Shown: one piece after another, positions 1-9,192 of the stretch
Numbering within the stretch: the stretch's first letter is position 1
Layout: each line of letters opens with the position of its first letter
The notes under the pieces: model-generated
What the model was told of the DNA's origin: nothing
Databases searched by the model: none
What the model saw: the letters and a program-made list of their open reading frames with translations, nothing else
Translations under genes and position numbers: made by a program
Assembly: GCA_004431415.1 (NCBI GenBank)
Contig: QPMI01000600.1
Span: forward strand, 1 to 64,000
Source: Cyanophora paradoxa
Lineage: Eukaryota; Glaucocystophyceae; Cyanophorales; Cyanophoraceae
Length of the DNA stretch: 64,000 nt
Direction of reading: 5' to 3'

Positions 1-922
1 CAGTGGAAGTGCAGGTCGGGGCCCAGGCGGCTCAGGCCCTGCCGCCCCGCCCCGCCCCTGCCCTCGGCGCCCCGCCCCGGCCGAGCGGGGCGGGAGGGGC
101 GCGGCGCACGACGCAGACGAAGCTCTGGACCCGGAGGCCTGCGCCGGGGGCGAGGGTCGGGCGGGGGCGGCCGAGTGAGGGGGAGGGGTACAGGGGCACC
201 GATGTAGGTAAGGGTGAGGCGGCGGATCTGGAGGAAGCCTTCGGGCCGCGGCTCGACGATCCCTGCGGGGGCGCGCGTCACGCCGGGCGCGCCGGAGGCG
301 AAGGCGCCGGAGGGCGGGAAACGTGAGGCGGGCGCACATTCCACGAAGCTGTCGTCCAGGTGCTTGCTGAAGTCCGTCATCGAGATCTTGTACCAGAGGA
401 GGTTCCTCGCCGACACCCCCGGCAGCAGCGTCCGGAACCCCGTGCGCAGCCAGCAGCCGCGCTGCCTGCTCCCCGCCTCGCCGATCCGCCTGCACGCGGA
501 GCGAGCGGCGTTGGCCGGCGCCGGCGAGGCGGAGTCGGGCCGGGCCGGCGGCGGCGGCGCGGGCACCGGAACCTCCATGTATTGTTCCCCTTCCACGATT
601 CCCATGCGGGGGCGGCGTCCACGTCGGTGCGGAGCAGCGCAAGCGCCTCGGCGCTGAGCTGCGGGGTTCCCCATCAGCGCCTCTGAACAGAGCGCCTGTT
701 CAGCCGAGGGGCTCTGCTCCTTCCGAATCGCTGATTTTAGAGACCAAGTACGCCCGCCCGGCTGCCCGAGCGTGCGCGTCTGCCCGCCGCACGGGCAGGC
801 TGCACTTGCGCACAGCTGCACTTACGCACCTTGTCGGCGGCGGAGAGGAATGCTGCGTGCTGCGGCGCCGCCCACGCAGTCCAACTGGCGAATCCTGAGC
901 TCTTCGGTTCCTCTGGTTCCAT
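1..922 (-). CDS. Unknown host protein, 3' end beyond the window
   Basis: I do not recognise this gene. The likely start ATG is at 922. Exon 1 (922-830, 31 codons, beginning MEPEEPKSSG) ends at a strong gtgcgtaagt donor. Exon 2 (658-567) and exon 3 (from 489) join in frame and give the stretch LLWYKISMTDFSKHLDDSF, after which a splice near 348 leads into IVEPRPEGFLQIRRLTL. Further exons seem to continue to position 1. All introns used have GT and AG ends. No domain, signal peptide or membrane segment is clear. The exon chain is inferred from frame and splice motifs, so the outer limits are uncertain. Confidence 0.4.
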
Positions 923-2537
923 CGCCGAGTCAGATCATGCCATCCGCGCGGCTCCGCAGCCTGCAGCTGGTTGAGGGCACGGCCCGCGCGATCGGGTGGC
1001 CGACGGGTCGCTGCCGCAGCTGCAGACGGCTGCGGAATCCCGCGGGCCGAAGGTCCGGCGCTTGGCAGGTCACAGGCACTTTTTTTCTTCAACAGACGGG
1101 TACGTGTGCGCAAACCGACGTCCGGTCACCGCTCCGCGCTCGCAGTCAACCCGCGGTCAATTCACTGTGCTCGCTGCCGTCGAACGCGCTCCTTGCCGCA
1201 ACAGCTCTCCGATGTCGGCGCCGCAGGGCTCTCCTGCATCAGCGGCACGGCCGGCGCACCCGGCCTCAGCGCAGCCGGGTCTTGTCACTCCGGCAGTCAC
1301 TCGTTTACCAGTCGTTCGTTTGGCCGGTGTGTCCTTCCCCGCGCTCTCCCCCTTGCCTGCGCCGCGCACGCTCGCTTCAATATGCTAATTGACGCCGATC
1401 GATTCCCCGCGGCGGGCGCAGAGAAAGCTGCCAGCAGTCATGTGCGCGATCAGATTGCAAGCGCCCAGCTGCAGGCGACCTCGACGGCGGCCTCGGCAGC
1501 GGCCGCCGTACGCATTTCGAATGCAGGTGCTGCGATCGCTGCGGCCGCCTCGAAGCCCGAGGTCATCGGGAGCGTCAACCACGTCTCTGCGGGCGGCCAA
1601 GGTCCGGCGGCGTCTCCATGTGCGATTGCGAGCTTGAGCTCGAGTGTCATTTGCTGACGTACGCGTCGACGCGTTCGGGCCGGGTCCGCGCCGCAGCGCC
1701 AGCGAACGGGAGCGGGAGCGGCTTTTCATCCTCTGCAGGCGTGTACGTAGCGCACGGTGCGACTCGTTCGAGGACCCGCGGTCGAACGCAGCGGCGCGCG
1801 CTTCCTGTTCAATTTACGGCCTCTCGCAGCTGCAGCCCCGCCGCCGCCACCGCAGCAGCAGCCGCAGCGCCCGCAGTGCGCCCCCCTGCGTTGCGTTTCC
1901 TCCGCAGTCCGCCGCTGATGCGTGGAGCGCCAGAGCCGAAGCGAAGGTCGTGGCGAAGCGCCAAGTGCCGCTGCCGGCGGTCGGGCCCGCTCACGCCCAC
2001 GCCGCGCAGCCTCGGCCCACGCAGCCAATCTCCGATCGCAAGCAGCACCCCGTCGCCTGCGCCCTCCATCCCGCTGCGGCCGCCGGCTCTCTTGAGCTTG
2101 CCGTCCCGACGCGGCCTGCGTCGGCTCCTCACGCCCCCGCCGCTTCGGGCGACGGCCGCGGGACCGATCCGGCTCTGCAGCCGCCCCGGTCCCCGCCTCG
2201 CTTCGGTGCCTTCAAGGCGAAGCTGGAGCCGCCCTCGACGCCGCCGGCCGCGAGCTCGGCCTCCGCGCCCGTCCCGGCCACCAGGTGCCCCCTGCGCCCC
2301 GCTGCGAGTGTTCGCCTTCAAACTCACGACGCCGACGGGCCCCTCCGCAGCTCCAAGTCGGCCGCGCCGGTGAAGGCCGCCGCCTCTCCGTTCAGGGCCG
2401 GCGCGAGGCCGCGCCCGCCGACCCCGCCCCTCCCCAATTCCAGGGGTGGTCTCCCGGCGCCCGCCGCGGGCGGCGCTCATGATCAGCCGCGGCCGGCCGC
2501 GGCCGGCGGGTCGCTCCCGCAGCTGCAGCCGGTGGCA
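923..2537. other. Divergent spacer between two host genes
   Basis: These 1.6 kb separate two genes that point away from each other, so both promoters should lie here. Long frames are open on both strands, but they reflect high GC and show no protein-like composition or splice support. The stretch is rich in six-base palindromes such as CAGCTG, GAGCTC and CGATCG. I see no RNA gene or repeat family. Confidence 0.4.
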
Positions 2538-3061
2538 ATGGGCTTGCACACGCAAGAGTTCATCCCGGTTCGCGCTCGCCCGGCAGCGCGCCCGCCCTCC
2601 CGGACTGAGCGTGCCTGCGGAGCAGCGCGACGACGAGTTCGAGCAGCTCGAGCAGGGACTGGAGGAGGCGGCGGTGGAGGCGGAGGAGGACGGGGGCGAC
2701 TCGGGCGGCTCCGACTACTGCGCCCAAGCGGACAGGTGCGCGCGCGCGCCACGCAGCCTGCGCTGGCTTCCCCACCGCGTCTCACGGCTAACCTCGTCGG
2801 CAGCATCCGGCCCCCGCACGCCGGCAAGCCCCGCCGCAAGCGCGCCCGCTTCGAGACGCCCAGCCCGCCGGCCCTGCCGGCACCGCCGACCACAGAGGCG
2901 CCGGCGCAGGCCCGCCCCGCTGGAGGCCACGTGAGGTGGCGGCGCCGCCCGCTCGTCGCCGGCGCCGGACAGCCGCAAGGGAGCCGGCACCGGCCGTCTC
3001 TTCAACTGGCGGCGGAATCGCCGGCGTCTCCGTGGCCGCCGGCACCGACGTCCTCCGCTCC

Positions 3062-3097
<36 letters not shown>

Positions 3098-4215
3098 TCT
3101 CGAGGCCGGCCCGCGGCCCCCGCCCGCAGCGACTGAGCCGCCGAAGCGGGCGGCCTCGTTCAAGAAGGCGTGGGCGTGCGAGCACACGAGCGCGAAGCAC
3201 AAGGCCCACGGGCTCTGCGAGAGGTGCTACATCAGATCTCGCACCGCCTACCCGCGGCGGAGGTCGCAGGTGCCTGCTAGACATACCAGCCCGCGGCCAG
3301 CGCGTTTAATTTCAGCCGGCATGTGCACTCCCCGCGGCCGGCTCACCCGCCCCCACGCAGGGATCCGGATCCGGCCAGACCGAGACCGACCCCGGCGCAG
3401 AGCTCGAGGCCGCCGCGCCGGCGGCCTCGGCCTCGGCCTTCGCGCCCGATCGCGAGCCGCTCGCGCTCCCGCCCCCCGCGGCGCCCTCCGGATCCCCTAC
3501 GCCAGCAGCTGCGGCGCCAGCGGCCGCCGCGGCCGCCCGCGCGCGGCGACGCCCTTGCCGTCCGACGCCCCCGCCCCGCCAAGCCCAGGGTCAAGGTGCG
3601 CCGACCTCCGCCGTCGTAGAGAGCTGAAGGTGAAACTGAAGGGGGCGGGCGGGGCGGGGGCGGCAGATGTTCAACGTGCGGGTGCTGGACGGGGCGCGGG
3701 ACGCGGCGGGGCGGGCGGCCGCCGGGGAGCGCCTCGAGGAGCTCGTCGCCCGCGCCGCCGCCGCCCTCGGCTGCGAGGTCGGACGCCCCCTCCACCCCCG
3801 CCCCCCCCCCCCCCCCCCGCCCCCCCCCCCCCCGCCCCCGCCCCCCCCGCCCCCACACCCCCCCTCCGCCCCCCCCCCCCCCCCACACACACACCACACC
3901 ACACCCCACCCCGCCCCCCGCCCCGCCCTCGCATCAAAGTCATCTCTGATTTTGGGGCCAGGTGCTGGAGCTCTGGCACAAGAACCTCGTCCGCGTCCGC
4001 AGGTCCGCCGCCCCGAAGCCCGCACCCCCGCCCCCCTGACGCCCCCCCAGCGTGGAGGAGATCCTGGAGAGCCGCGACCTGGTGCCGGCCCTGCACCGCC
4101 CCGCCCGCCGGCGCCGCGCGCGCCGATCAACACTCCAGTCCCTGGGCAGGTCTTCTACGCGGCGACGCGGGAGGACCTGGGGCCCCTCTCCCCGCTCGCC
4201 CACCTCCTCCTCTAG
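2538..4215 (+). CDS. Zinc-motif protein with a C-terminal KHA/doublecortin-like domain (9 exons)
   Basis: Nine exons close in frame: 2538-2567, 2623-2735, 2804-2930, 2973-3269, 3401-3595, 3667-3777, 3962-4002, 4051-4081 and 4150-4215, giving 336 residues. The order is an acidic segment (QRDDEFEQLEQGLEEAA), a basic patch, a run of Glu-Pro repeats, a Cys/His motif (CEHTSAKHKAHGLCERCY) of the C-x-H...H...GLC-x2-CY type seen in some eukaryotic nuclear proteins, an Arg/Ser/Pro-rich basic stretch, and a small C-terminal domain (VRVLDGARD...EELVARAAAALG...VFYAATREDL). That last domain matches the end of the zinc-finger gene at 43784-50748, with introns at corresponding places. It resembles KHA or doublecortin ubiquitin-like folds, but I am unsure. 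A nuclear role is inference. An earlier stop at 3625 is avoided by the 3401 acceptor. Confidence 0.6.
3803..3905 (+). repeat. Poly-C and CA-rich low-complexity intron tract
   Basis: A nearly pure C tract runs into ccccacacacacacc inside the 3778-3961 intron. It serves as a very long pyrimidine tract before the splice acceptor. Its length is likely to be unstable or misassembled. Confidence 0.8.
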
Positions 4216-5105
4216 CCCCCGCCCCGCCCCGCGCCCGCCAGGGTCCCCGACCCGGGCCGCCTTTCCCTTTAGCTGTTCCCCCGCCTCCTCCAGCCGGCGC
4301 CGGCCTCCGCGCCCCCACTGCCCATGCCCACTGCCTTCGGCTATGCTCGGTCATCTAATTGTGCTCTGGTTGTGTGTTAACGTTATTCCTCGTCCGCTCA
4401 AGAACTTGAATTTGTTTTTCGAGCTGCACGCGTACGGCTGCGCCGCTGCGCCAGGCCAGGGCCCGCGGCCGGGGTGGCGGGCCCGGCCGCGGCGGTGGGG
4501 GGCGGCGCGCGGGCGCGGAGCGAATGCGGGCCGCGAAGCGCCGCGACTCCCGGAGACGCCGGGCCGAACGAGGGGATCAGGAGGCTTCTAGATCTCGAGC
4601 TCGGCCTGCATGGGCCCTGCCGGCAGCCTGCTTTTTTTTGCAAAAGTGGACGTCGCATTGATACACCACGGCACATGTACCAATGTTCTACGTGACGTGC
4701 CCTTCCGACCGGCCATCTGTTCTACGTGACGCCCTGCCGGCAGCCTGCACACTGTGCGGCCTAGCCTGGGATCGGATGCATATGCTGACCACTGACCAGT
4801 GGCGCCGGCCATGTGGCCCTCGACGCGCGCTCCAATCAAGCTCGAGGGACTCATCCCGCCACCCGCCGCAGCTTCAGCGCGCCTCTATCCCGCACCCCGA
4901 CATCGACATCGTACCCCATACCCCGTACCCCATCGTCTGCAAGTTGTGTTTTTCAAAAGCTCAACCCCGGTCCATAATAAGTTATAATCTGCAGCTGCCT
5001 ATATAATGCGATGTGGTCATGGTGCACGACTCCATATTGAATGACATGAAAAAATATTCTATTGCACGAGCTCGAGGGCGTGCACGTGTCGAAATTCAAA
5101 GTACG
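4216..5105. other. Intergenic stretch, nothing recognised
   Basis: The stretch lies between the convergent 3' ends of the 2538-4215 gene and the interrupted host gene. A short direct repeat (gttctacgtgacg) occurs twice near 4683-4733. I see no coding exon, RNA gene or mobile element. Confidence 0.4.
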
Positions 5106-6236
5106 TCATTTCTTGAACGCCTCGTGTTGTTTTCTGCCTTGCGCAGTTCCTCCGGATCCTGCATGCACAGCTACCCCCGCAGCTGTTGAGGACGCTTTAA
5201 ATTTCCGCTGCTGCGAGCTCGAGGGGCCCATAACCACTCCCGCCTGCTCTGAAGAAGCAGCAGCAGCTGGTGCGGGTGTCTGAGCCTTGGTCGTGCTCGA
5301 GCTCGCGGTCTTGCTTGCAGCCTCGTTGGCGCTGTTCGCTACAGTTGCTGGACGGCGGGGGATCTGTAGGGGCTCCTTCGCCTTCTTCTGCTGCTTCTGC
5401 GACCCAAAACCCGCGACCGCAGCCGCAGCTGAATGCGGACTCGAGTCTTCGCCGCGAAACATCGCGCCCGCCCCCGCATGGACCTCTTCGCTCGGAGCTG
5501 CAGCTGCCGCCTCGTCCGGAAGTGCGCCATCGATATCGGCGTCGCCCTCACCCTCACCCGCCAGCTCCGGATCCGATTCGCATCCGCCAGTCTCGAGCTC
5601 GAGGTCAGAGCCCGCATCGCTGCTGCCCTCGAGCTCGTGATCGATCACGACATCATGATCACCAGGCGACGCTGCCGCGGCCGTCCTCGTGACGTGCGTC
5701 CGGGCTCTTTGGAATGCGTCCTGGAACAGAGATTAATTAGCGTTAACGTCGTACATTTTATGTGGCCGCTAATTCGCCAAAAACAACAATATTAATATCA
5801 AATTATAAATTATATACAGTAAGTGTTACGTCGACGTCTTCTGTTGTATATATAGGGCCCTCGCACCATCGCTGCTTCTTCTGTTGATAGACCCCTTGAG
5901 ATGATCGTCTGCACAATGGCTGCAGCTGTAGCTGGCGACGTCGACGCCTTGGAGAGAAAAACCTGCGCAGATCAATCACGAAGTAGCATCTATGCATGCA
6001 TATGGCCAGCTATCGATCTACGTAGGCATATGCGTGTGTACTCGAAAACGCACAGAAACAACGGCTGGCAGGGAGCCTTTCTTCTTGCAATTGCTGGCCA
6101 TGGGAGCATGCATATGCGCAGAGCTCGAGGCGGAACTGGTGCTCCAAGTAGGCTCCCCGAAGCCTTGACGCTCGCACTCCTTCCTCAACGATTCCCACTT
6201 CTCGGCGAGAGATCCATGCAGGTCGAACATGACAGC
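5106..6236 (-). pseudogene. 3' fragment of the host repeat-protein gene cut by the virus
   Basis: This is the downstream part of the gene that begins near 40244. It holds the rest of the interrupted exon (6230-6060, containing LAEKWESLRKECERQGFG and EPTWST), a 32-codon exon (5962-5867, LSKASTSPATAAAIVQ) and a 205-codon last exon (5720-5106). The tail starts with DAFQRARTHVTR, which is homologous to the first residues of each upstream repeat unit, and continues into an acidic block and an Ala/Ser/Lys-rich end. All introns are phase 0. Counting one copy of the duplicated 6 bp, the interrupted exon is 219 nt (73 codons), so the reading frame was intact before insertion. The fragment is now 28 kb from its 5' part and is probably dead on this allele. 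Confidence 0.75.
6231..6236 (+). repeat. Left target-site duplication GACAGC of the virus
   Basis: GACAGC lies directly outside the left terminal repeat and is repeated at 34141-34146. Six base pairs is the size expected of Polinton/Maverick-type rve integrases. Confidence 0.9.
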
Positions 6237-6309
6237 ACACATATGAATATTCATATTTTAATCCCTCGGCGTTCCGCCTCAGGATTAAAATATGAATATT
6301 CATATGTGT
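6237..6309 (+). repeat. Left terminal hairpin
   Basis: Arms 6237-6264 and 6282-6309 are perfectly complementary over 28 bp, with a 17-nt loop at 6265-6281. The same structure closes the right end. It could act in replication, end protection or integrase recognition. Confidence 0.9.
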
Positions 6310-6411
6310 GATTCGATGTTATATCAATAAAATCGATTAATTTATTTGAATTTTCACATGAATTTTCATATTTTCACATGAATTTTCATATTTTTATATG
6401 CAATTTCAATT

Positions 6412-6426
6412 AATTTAATCGATGTT
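6412..6426 (+). repeat. SINE target-site duplication, first copy
   Basis: AATTTAATCGATGTT occurs here and at 6700-6714, flanking the SINE. The right terminal repeat has the motif only once, so the duplication was made by the insertion. Confidence 0.9.
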
Positions 6427-6699
6427 CCGGAGGGGACCCCGCCGGGGTCTTTTGGGTACACAGGCACTCCTCTATCTACGTGACCGAGGAGTGCCACGCG
6501 TTAGGGGGCCATTATAGGCTCCCCCCTCTGGCTGCGCCATCGCAGTGCATTCGGCCACGTTGCCACTTTAGCGGGGTCGACGGATTACGGGGGCTCGCCC
6601 CGGCGGGCCCTATATGGCTCGAAATCCCACCGAGGGGAGTCGAACCGGGTTGTCCGCACAACCGCACCGTGATTTCAACCGCTAGGCCAAACGCGCCTC
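6427..6699 (-). mobile_element. tRNA-derived SINE inserted in the left terminal repeat
   Basis: The 273-bp GC-rich insert is absent from the right terminal repeat and is flanked by a 15-bp duplication. On the minus strand it starts with a tRNA-like head. The A box TGGCCTAGCGG lies at 6689-6679 and the B box GGTTCGACTCC at 6646-6636, which fit an internal RNA polymerase III promoter. The tail has a hairpin with 10-bp arms (6463-6472 and 6486-6495) and a smaller GC-rich hairpin near the 3' end. The acceptor stem does not pair as in a true tRNA, so I call a SINE and not a tRNA gene. It probably moved using a host LINE after the virus had integrated. Confidence 0.85.
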
Positions 6700-6714
6700 A
6701 ATTTAATCGATGTT
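6700..6714 (+). repeat. SINE target-site duplication, second copy
   Basis: This is the second copy of AATTTAATCGATGTT, on the far side of the SINE. Confidence 0.9.
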
Positions 6715-7373
6715 ATATCGATAAACTCGATTAATCGATATTGTATCTAAATAAGAGTTAATCGGAATTATATCAATAACTTCGATTGATCTTAATTGAA
6801 TCCTAAATGAATCTAATCGGAATTATATCAATAAATTCGATTAAATCATGTTCTTTTCCGATTAAATCAATTAAATATTTAAATTTGTTACCATAAGTGG
6901 TCTAAGTTGACTCACTTTTCATAAACATTTTAAAGTCTTAGTCTCCTTGAATTTCTTAAGATGACTCAACTTAGTCAACTTAGTCAACTTTGTTACCATA
7001 ATCAATCAGGGTTGACTCACTTTTAGATCAACTTTGAAATTTCAAGCAAAATCAACTTGGATTTCAAAAGTGGATCTTCTAAGTGGACTCAAAATGTTCA
7101 CTTTGTGATACATGTTAGCTCAAATCCTTACTGTTTATGGTCAGGGTTGACTAAGTGGGGGGAGTTGACACATTTTTTGAAATCCTTTTTAGAAAACTTT
7201 TGGTCCCAAATATTTCCTGTGAAATTTGAGTCAACTCAACCCACTTAGTCAACCCTTGCATTGAATTCGTAACAAAATCCATATACTATTACTACTTTTA
7301 CGATTAATATGAGTCAACCTTGAGTCCACTTTAATATAAATATTATATAATAGGGGGAATCTAGGGCAGATGC

Positions 7374-7618
7374 TGAGTTTTAGTGTAAGGAAATCGAATA
7401 GTATTCGAAATCTTACACCTGAAGGTGTAGGGTGCATTCATATTTCGGCTACATCATACATTAGATTTCTACTGTAAACAATAACCGGAATCCGGAAAAT
7501 AATCATTGTAGAAAGCTATTGTAGTAAAATGATATATTATGTCCTTTTGTTACAATAGCTGATCAATGTTATTGTTAGAAAACAAAGGAATCCTTTCAAA
7601 ACTCATTATAGAAACCCA
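7374..7618. other. Spacer inside the left repeat boundary
   Basis: This AT-rich spacer lies between the inner edge of the terminal repeat and the 3' end of the decarboxylase gene. I see no coding frame of interest in it. Confidence 0.4.
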
Positions 7619-8017
7619 TTAAAACGGAAATCTATCATGTTTATGTCTTTCAGTCTTCTCAAATGTGAGGAAATTCATTGTTTTATCGATCTCATCTGCA
7701 ACTGCTTGTGTTTTATGCTGAGCTTCTTTACCACAACTGAATATATCAATTGCTAACATGCCTTCATTGGAATAACAATGAGCTGTGCAATGGCTTTCAT
7801 CTAATAGCAGAACCAATGCAAAACCAGGAGGTGATAGTTTCCCATCAAACACTTCACAGTGTTTATGAACAATCCTAATGCCTTGTCTCAATATTGCTTG
7901 TTCAAGGGTTCCCATAATCCAATTACCTAGGAAGCTAACATGCTCATGACCTGTTGCTATAGCTGCTTTAGCTTTGTAATCAAGCATTACATGAAAGCCT
8001 CTGTATTTAGTCTCCAT
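7619..8017 (-). CDS. speD: S-adenosylmethionine decarboxylase proenzyme (SpeD type)
   Basis: The product (132 aa) should make decarboxylated S-adenosylmethionine, the aminopropyl donor for spermidine synthesis. Bacterial and archaeal class 1 enzymes self-cleave at a Glu-Ser bond to create a pyruvoyl cofactor. Here the motif LLDESHCTAH places the cleavage pair at E74-S75. H80 lies five residues after the serine, and C95 in DIFSCG lies twenty after it, the spacing known for the short SpeD enzymes. The overall length fits the short bacterial-type class, unlike the roughly 330-residue eukaryotic enzyme. The gene is the last of the leftward cluster, 23 bp after its neighbour. I see no spermidine synthase or ornithine decarboxylase in the virus, so it would have to modify host polyamine flux. 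The assignment rests on the motif and its spacing. Confidence 0.85.
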   Translation of the reverse strand: METKYRGFHVMLDYKAKAAIATGHEHVSFLGNWIMGTLEQAILRQGIRIVHKHCEVFDGKLSPPGFALVLLLDESHCTAHCYSNEGMLAIDIFSCGKEAQHKTQAVADEIDKTMNFLTFEKTERHKHDRFPF

Positions 8018-8040
8018 TAAGAATACCTTAGAAAAATTAA

Positions 8041-8313
8041 CTAGTCAAACCTAATGCAAATATCCCTATACTCTACTCTGATTGATGAAGTAGCTCTTTT
8101 CCTGTGTGCTTGACTCTTTCTTTTGTTACAGTCCCTACACCCTGATCCCTTCACATGATTAAAGGGATATGTTAGGATCACCTTGTTACATTGCAAACAT
8201 CTAACAGATACTTTCTCTTGAGCTTTGATGTAATGTGTCTCACTGTAATCGAATTTATCTTTACCATGAACTGTCATAGCAGCATCAATAAACTTTTTTG
8301 TTTTAGTATCCAT
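8041..8313 (-). CDS. Single-unit DUF723-like zinc protein
   Basis: This 90-residue protein has one copy of a repeat found three times in the nuclease at 20872-21813: AAMTVHGKDKFDYSETHY, then CLQC and CRDC cysteine pairs. Such repeats occur in large DNA viruses and phages in front of Vsr-like nuclease domains, where they are thought to bind DNA. Here no nuclease domain follows, and the C-terminus is short and basic (RKSQAHRKRATSS). It may be a truncated homing endonuclease or a free-standing DNA-binding protein. It lies 22 bp from the fibre gene upstream. Confidence 0.6.
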   Translation of the reverse strand: MDTKTKKFIDAAMTVHGKDKFDYSETHYIKAQEKVSVRCLQCNKVILTYPFNHVKGSGCRDCNKRKSQAHRKRATSSIRVEYRDICIRFD

Positions 8314-8335
8314 ACTCTATATATAACCAATATTC

Positions 8336-9169
8336 TTATGGAGCAGTATCCTGCCCGAAAATGGGGAAATATCGATTTGTGCCATAGTATTCAGCATAGG
8401 TATTCTGCTTTGCAATAAAATCGGTTCTCTCAGCATATAATACACACTTGTAGATACCAAACTTGGTGGCTCTCACTAAGAACTGGTAATCTTCTAAACC
8501 GAAATTGACTCCATGATAAGCAATTCCAAAATTATCATATGGGGTGATCACAACAGCAAAATTAGGAGTTCCACCTTCAACTTGACAAAGAGCATAAACA
8601 TCTGGTGGGATATCCACAACAACCTTGTAGTGGTCACCAATCTCAACAAGGGAGTCTACTACTGCTGTTTGTTCATTTACAACAATGGGGAATATTTTGA
8701 TTATATAGGGGGCATTCATGCTGGGGACATAGGTTCGAATTCTTGTATTGGGATCAATGGGATTGGGTTGATCATTCACAAATAGAGGCGCTCCAACAGC
8801 CCCACCAACCCTAAGACCATCACCAATATAAGCTCCCCCCGATTTGCAGTTAATAGCTCCCGACCTAGATTCAAAAGAATAAGTAGACAGAGGATCTCCA
8901 TAGCTATCTGGGTCTCCATAATGAGCAGAAAAGTTTGCATTTGTCACAAGTAGCTTAGTTGTCTTAACTATTCCATTATTTTTATCACATCTGAGTTCCT
9001 GCAATCTCAGCTTGTGGGTGGAACCAAATGTGTTCATTGTAGGCTGGACCTCTGTGGACTGCAGTCCCTCAACATCATCAAAAGTAGCATGCTGCAGAAC
9101 ATGGTTTGCTGGTGCAGCTAATGATAGCTGAGGTGTAATAATTCGTTCAAGTGGGGGTTGCTCAGCCAT
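8336..9169 (-). CDS. Virion fibre/adaptor paralogue 1 (277 aa)
   Basis: The N-terminal part is shared with the three next proteins: a DDVEGLQSTE-like segment, then LRLQELRCDKNNGIVKTTKL, then SGGAYIGDGLRVGG. The last 140 residues are unlike those of the two C1q-headed paralogues and partly resemble those of the 9193-10047 protein (VLYAERTDFIA against IMGLRTDIAA). I infer a common base that attaches to the particle and a variable head that may contact the host. No signal peptide or membrane segment is seen, as expected for a virion protein. It forms a row of same-strand genes with gaps of 20-40 bp. Confidence 0.6.
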   Translation of the reverse strand: MAEQPPLERIITPQLSLAAPANHVLQHATFDDVEGLQSTEVQPTMNTFGSTHKLRLQELRCDKNNGIVKTTKLLVTNANFSAHYGDPDSYGDPLSTYSFESRSGAINCKSGGAYIGDGLRVGGAVGAPLFVNDQPNPIDPNTRIRTYVPSMNAPYIIKIFPIVVNEQTAVVDSLVEIGDHYKVVVDIPPDVYALCQVEGGTPNFAVVITPYDNFGIAYHGVNFGLEDYQFLVRATKFGIYKCVLYAERTDFIAKQNTYAEYYGTNRYFPIFGQDTAP

Positions 9170-9192
9170 TTTACATTAAAGGGATATATCTT

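Larger units (their letters stand above)
6237..7373 (+). repeat. Left terminal inverted repeat, enlarged by a SINE
   Basis: The sequence is the reverse complement of 33292-34140. It is 1137 bp long. Subtracting the 288 bp added by the SINE and its extra duplication copy leaves 849 bp, the same as the right repeat. Inside are many GTTGACTAAGT-type motifs and a duplicated 63-codon frame that looks non-coding. Confidence 0.95.

Noticed and set aside
3625-3667. End of one gene and start of another at 3627/3667
   Set aside because: Using the acceptor at 3400 and donor at 3596 joins both parts in phase, and the paralogous gene has the same C-terminal domain joined through an intron.
1644-4358. A 904-codon open frame on the plus strand
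   Set aside because: It has no ATG at its start and runs through several introns of the 2538-4215 gene. High GC keeps the frame open, and only parts coincide with real exons.
6620-6699. A functional tRNA gene
   Set aside because: A and B boxes are good, but the acceptor stem does not pair and a duplication flanks a longer element, so a tRNA-derived SINE fits better.
7057-7248. 63-codon frame in the left terminal repeat, repeated at 33417-33608
   Set aside because: It is duplicated only because it lies in the terminal repeats. It has no family resemblance and consists of the GTTGACT motif region.
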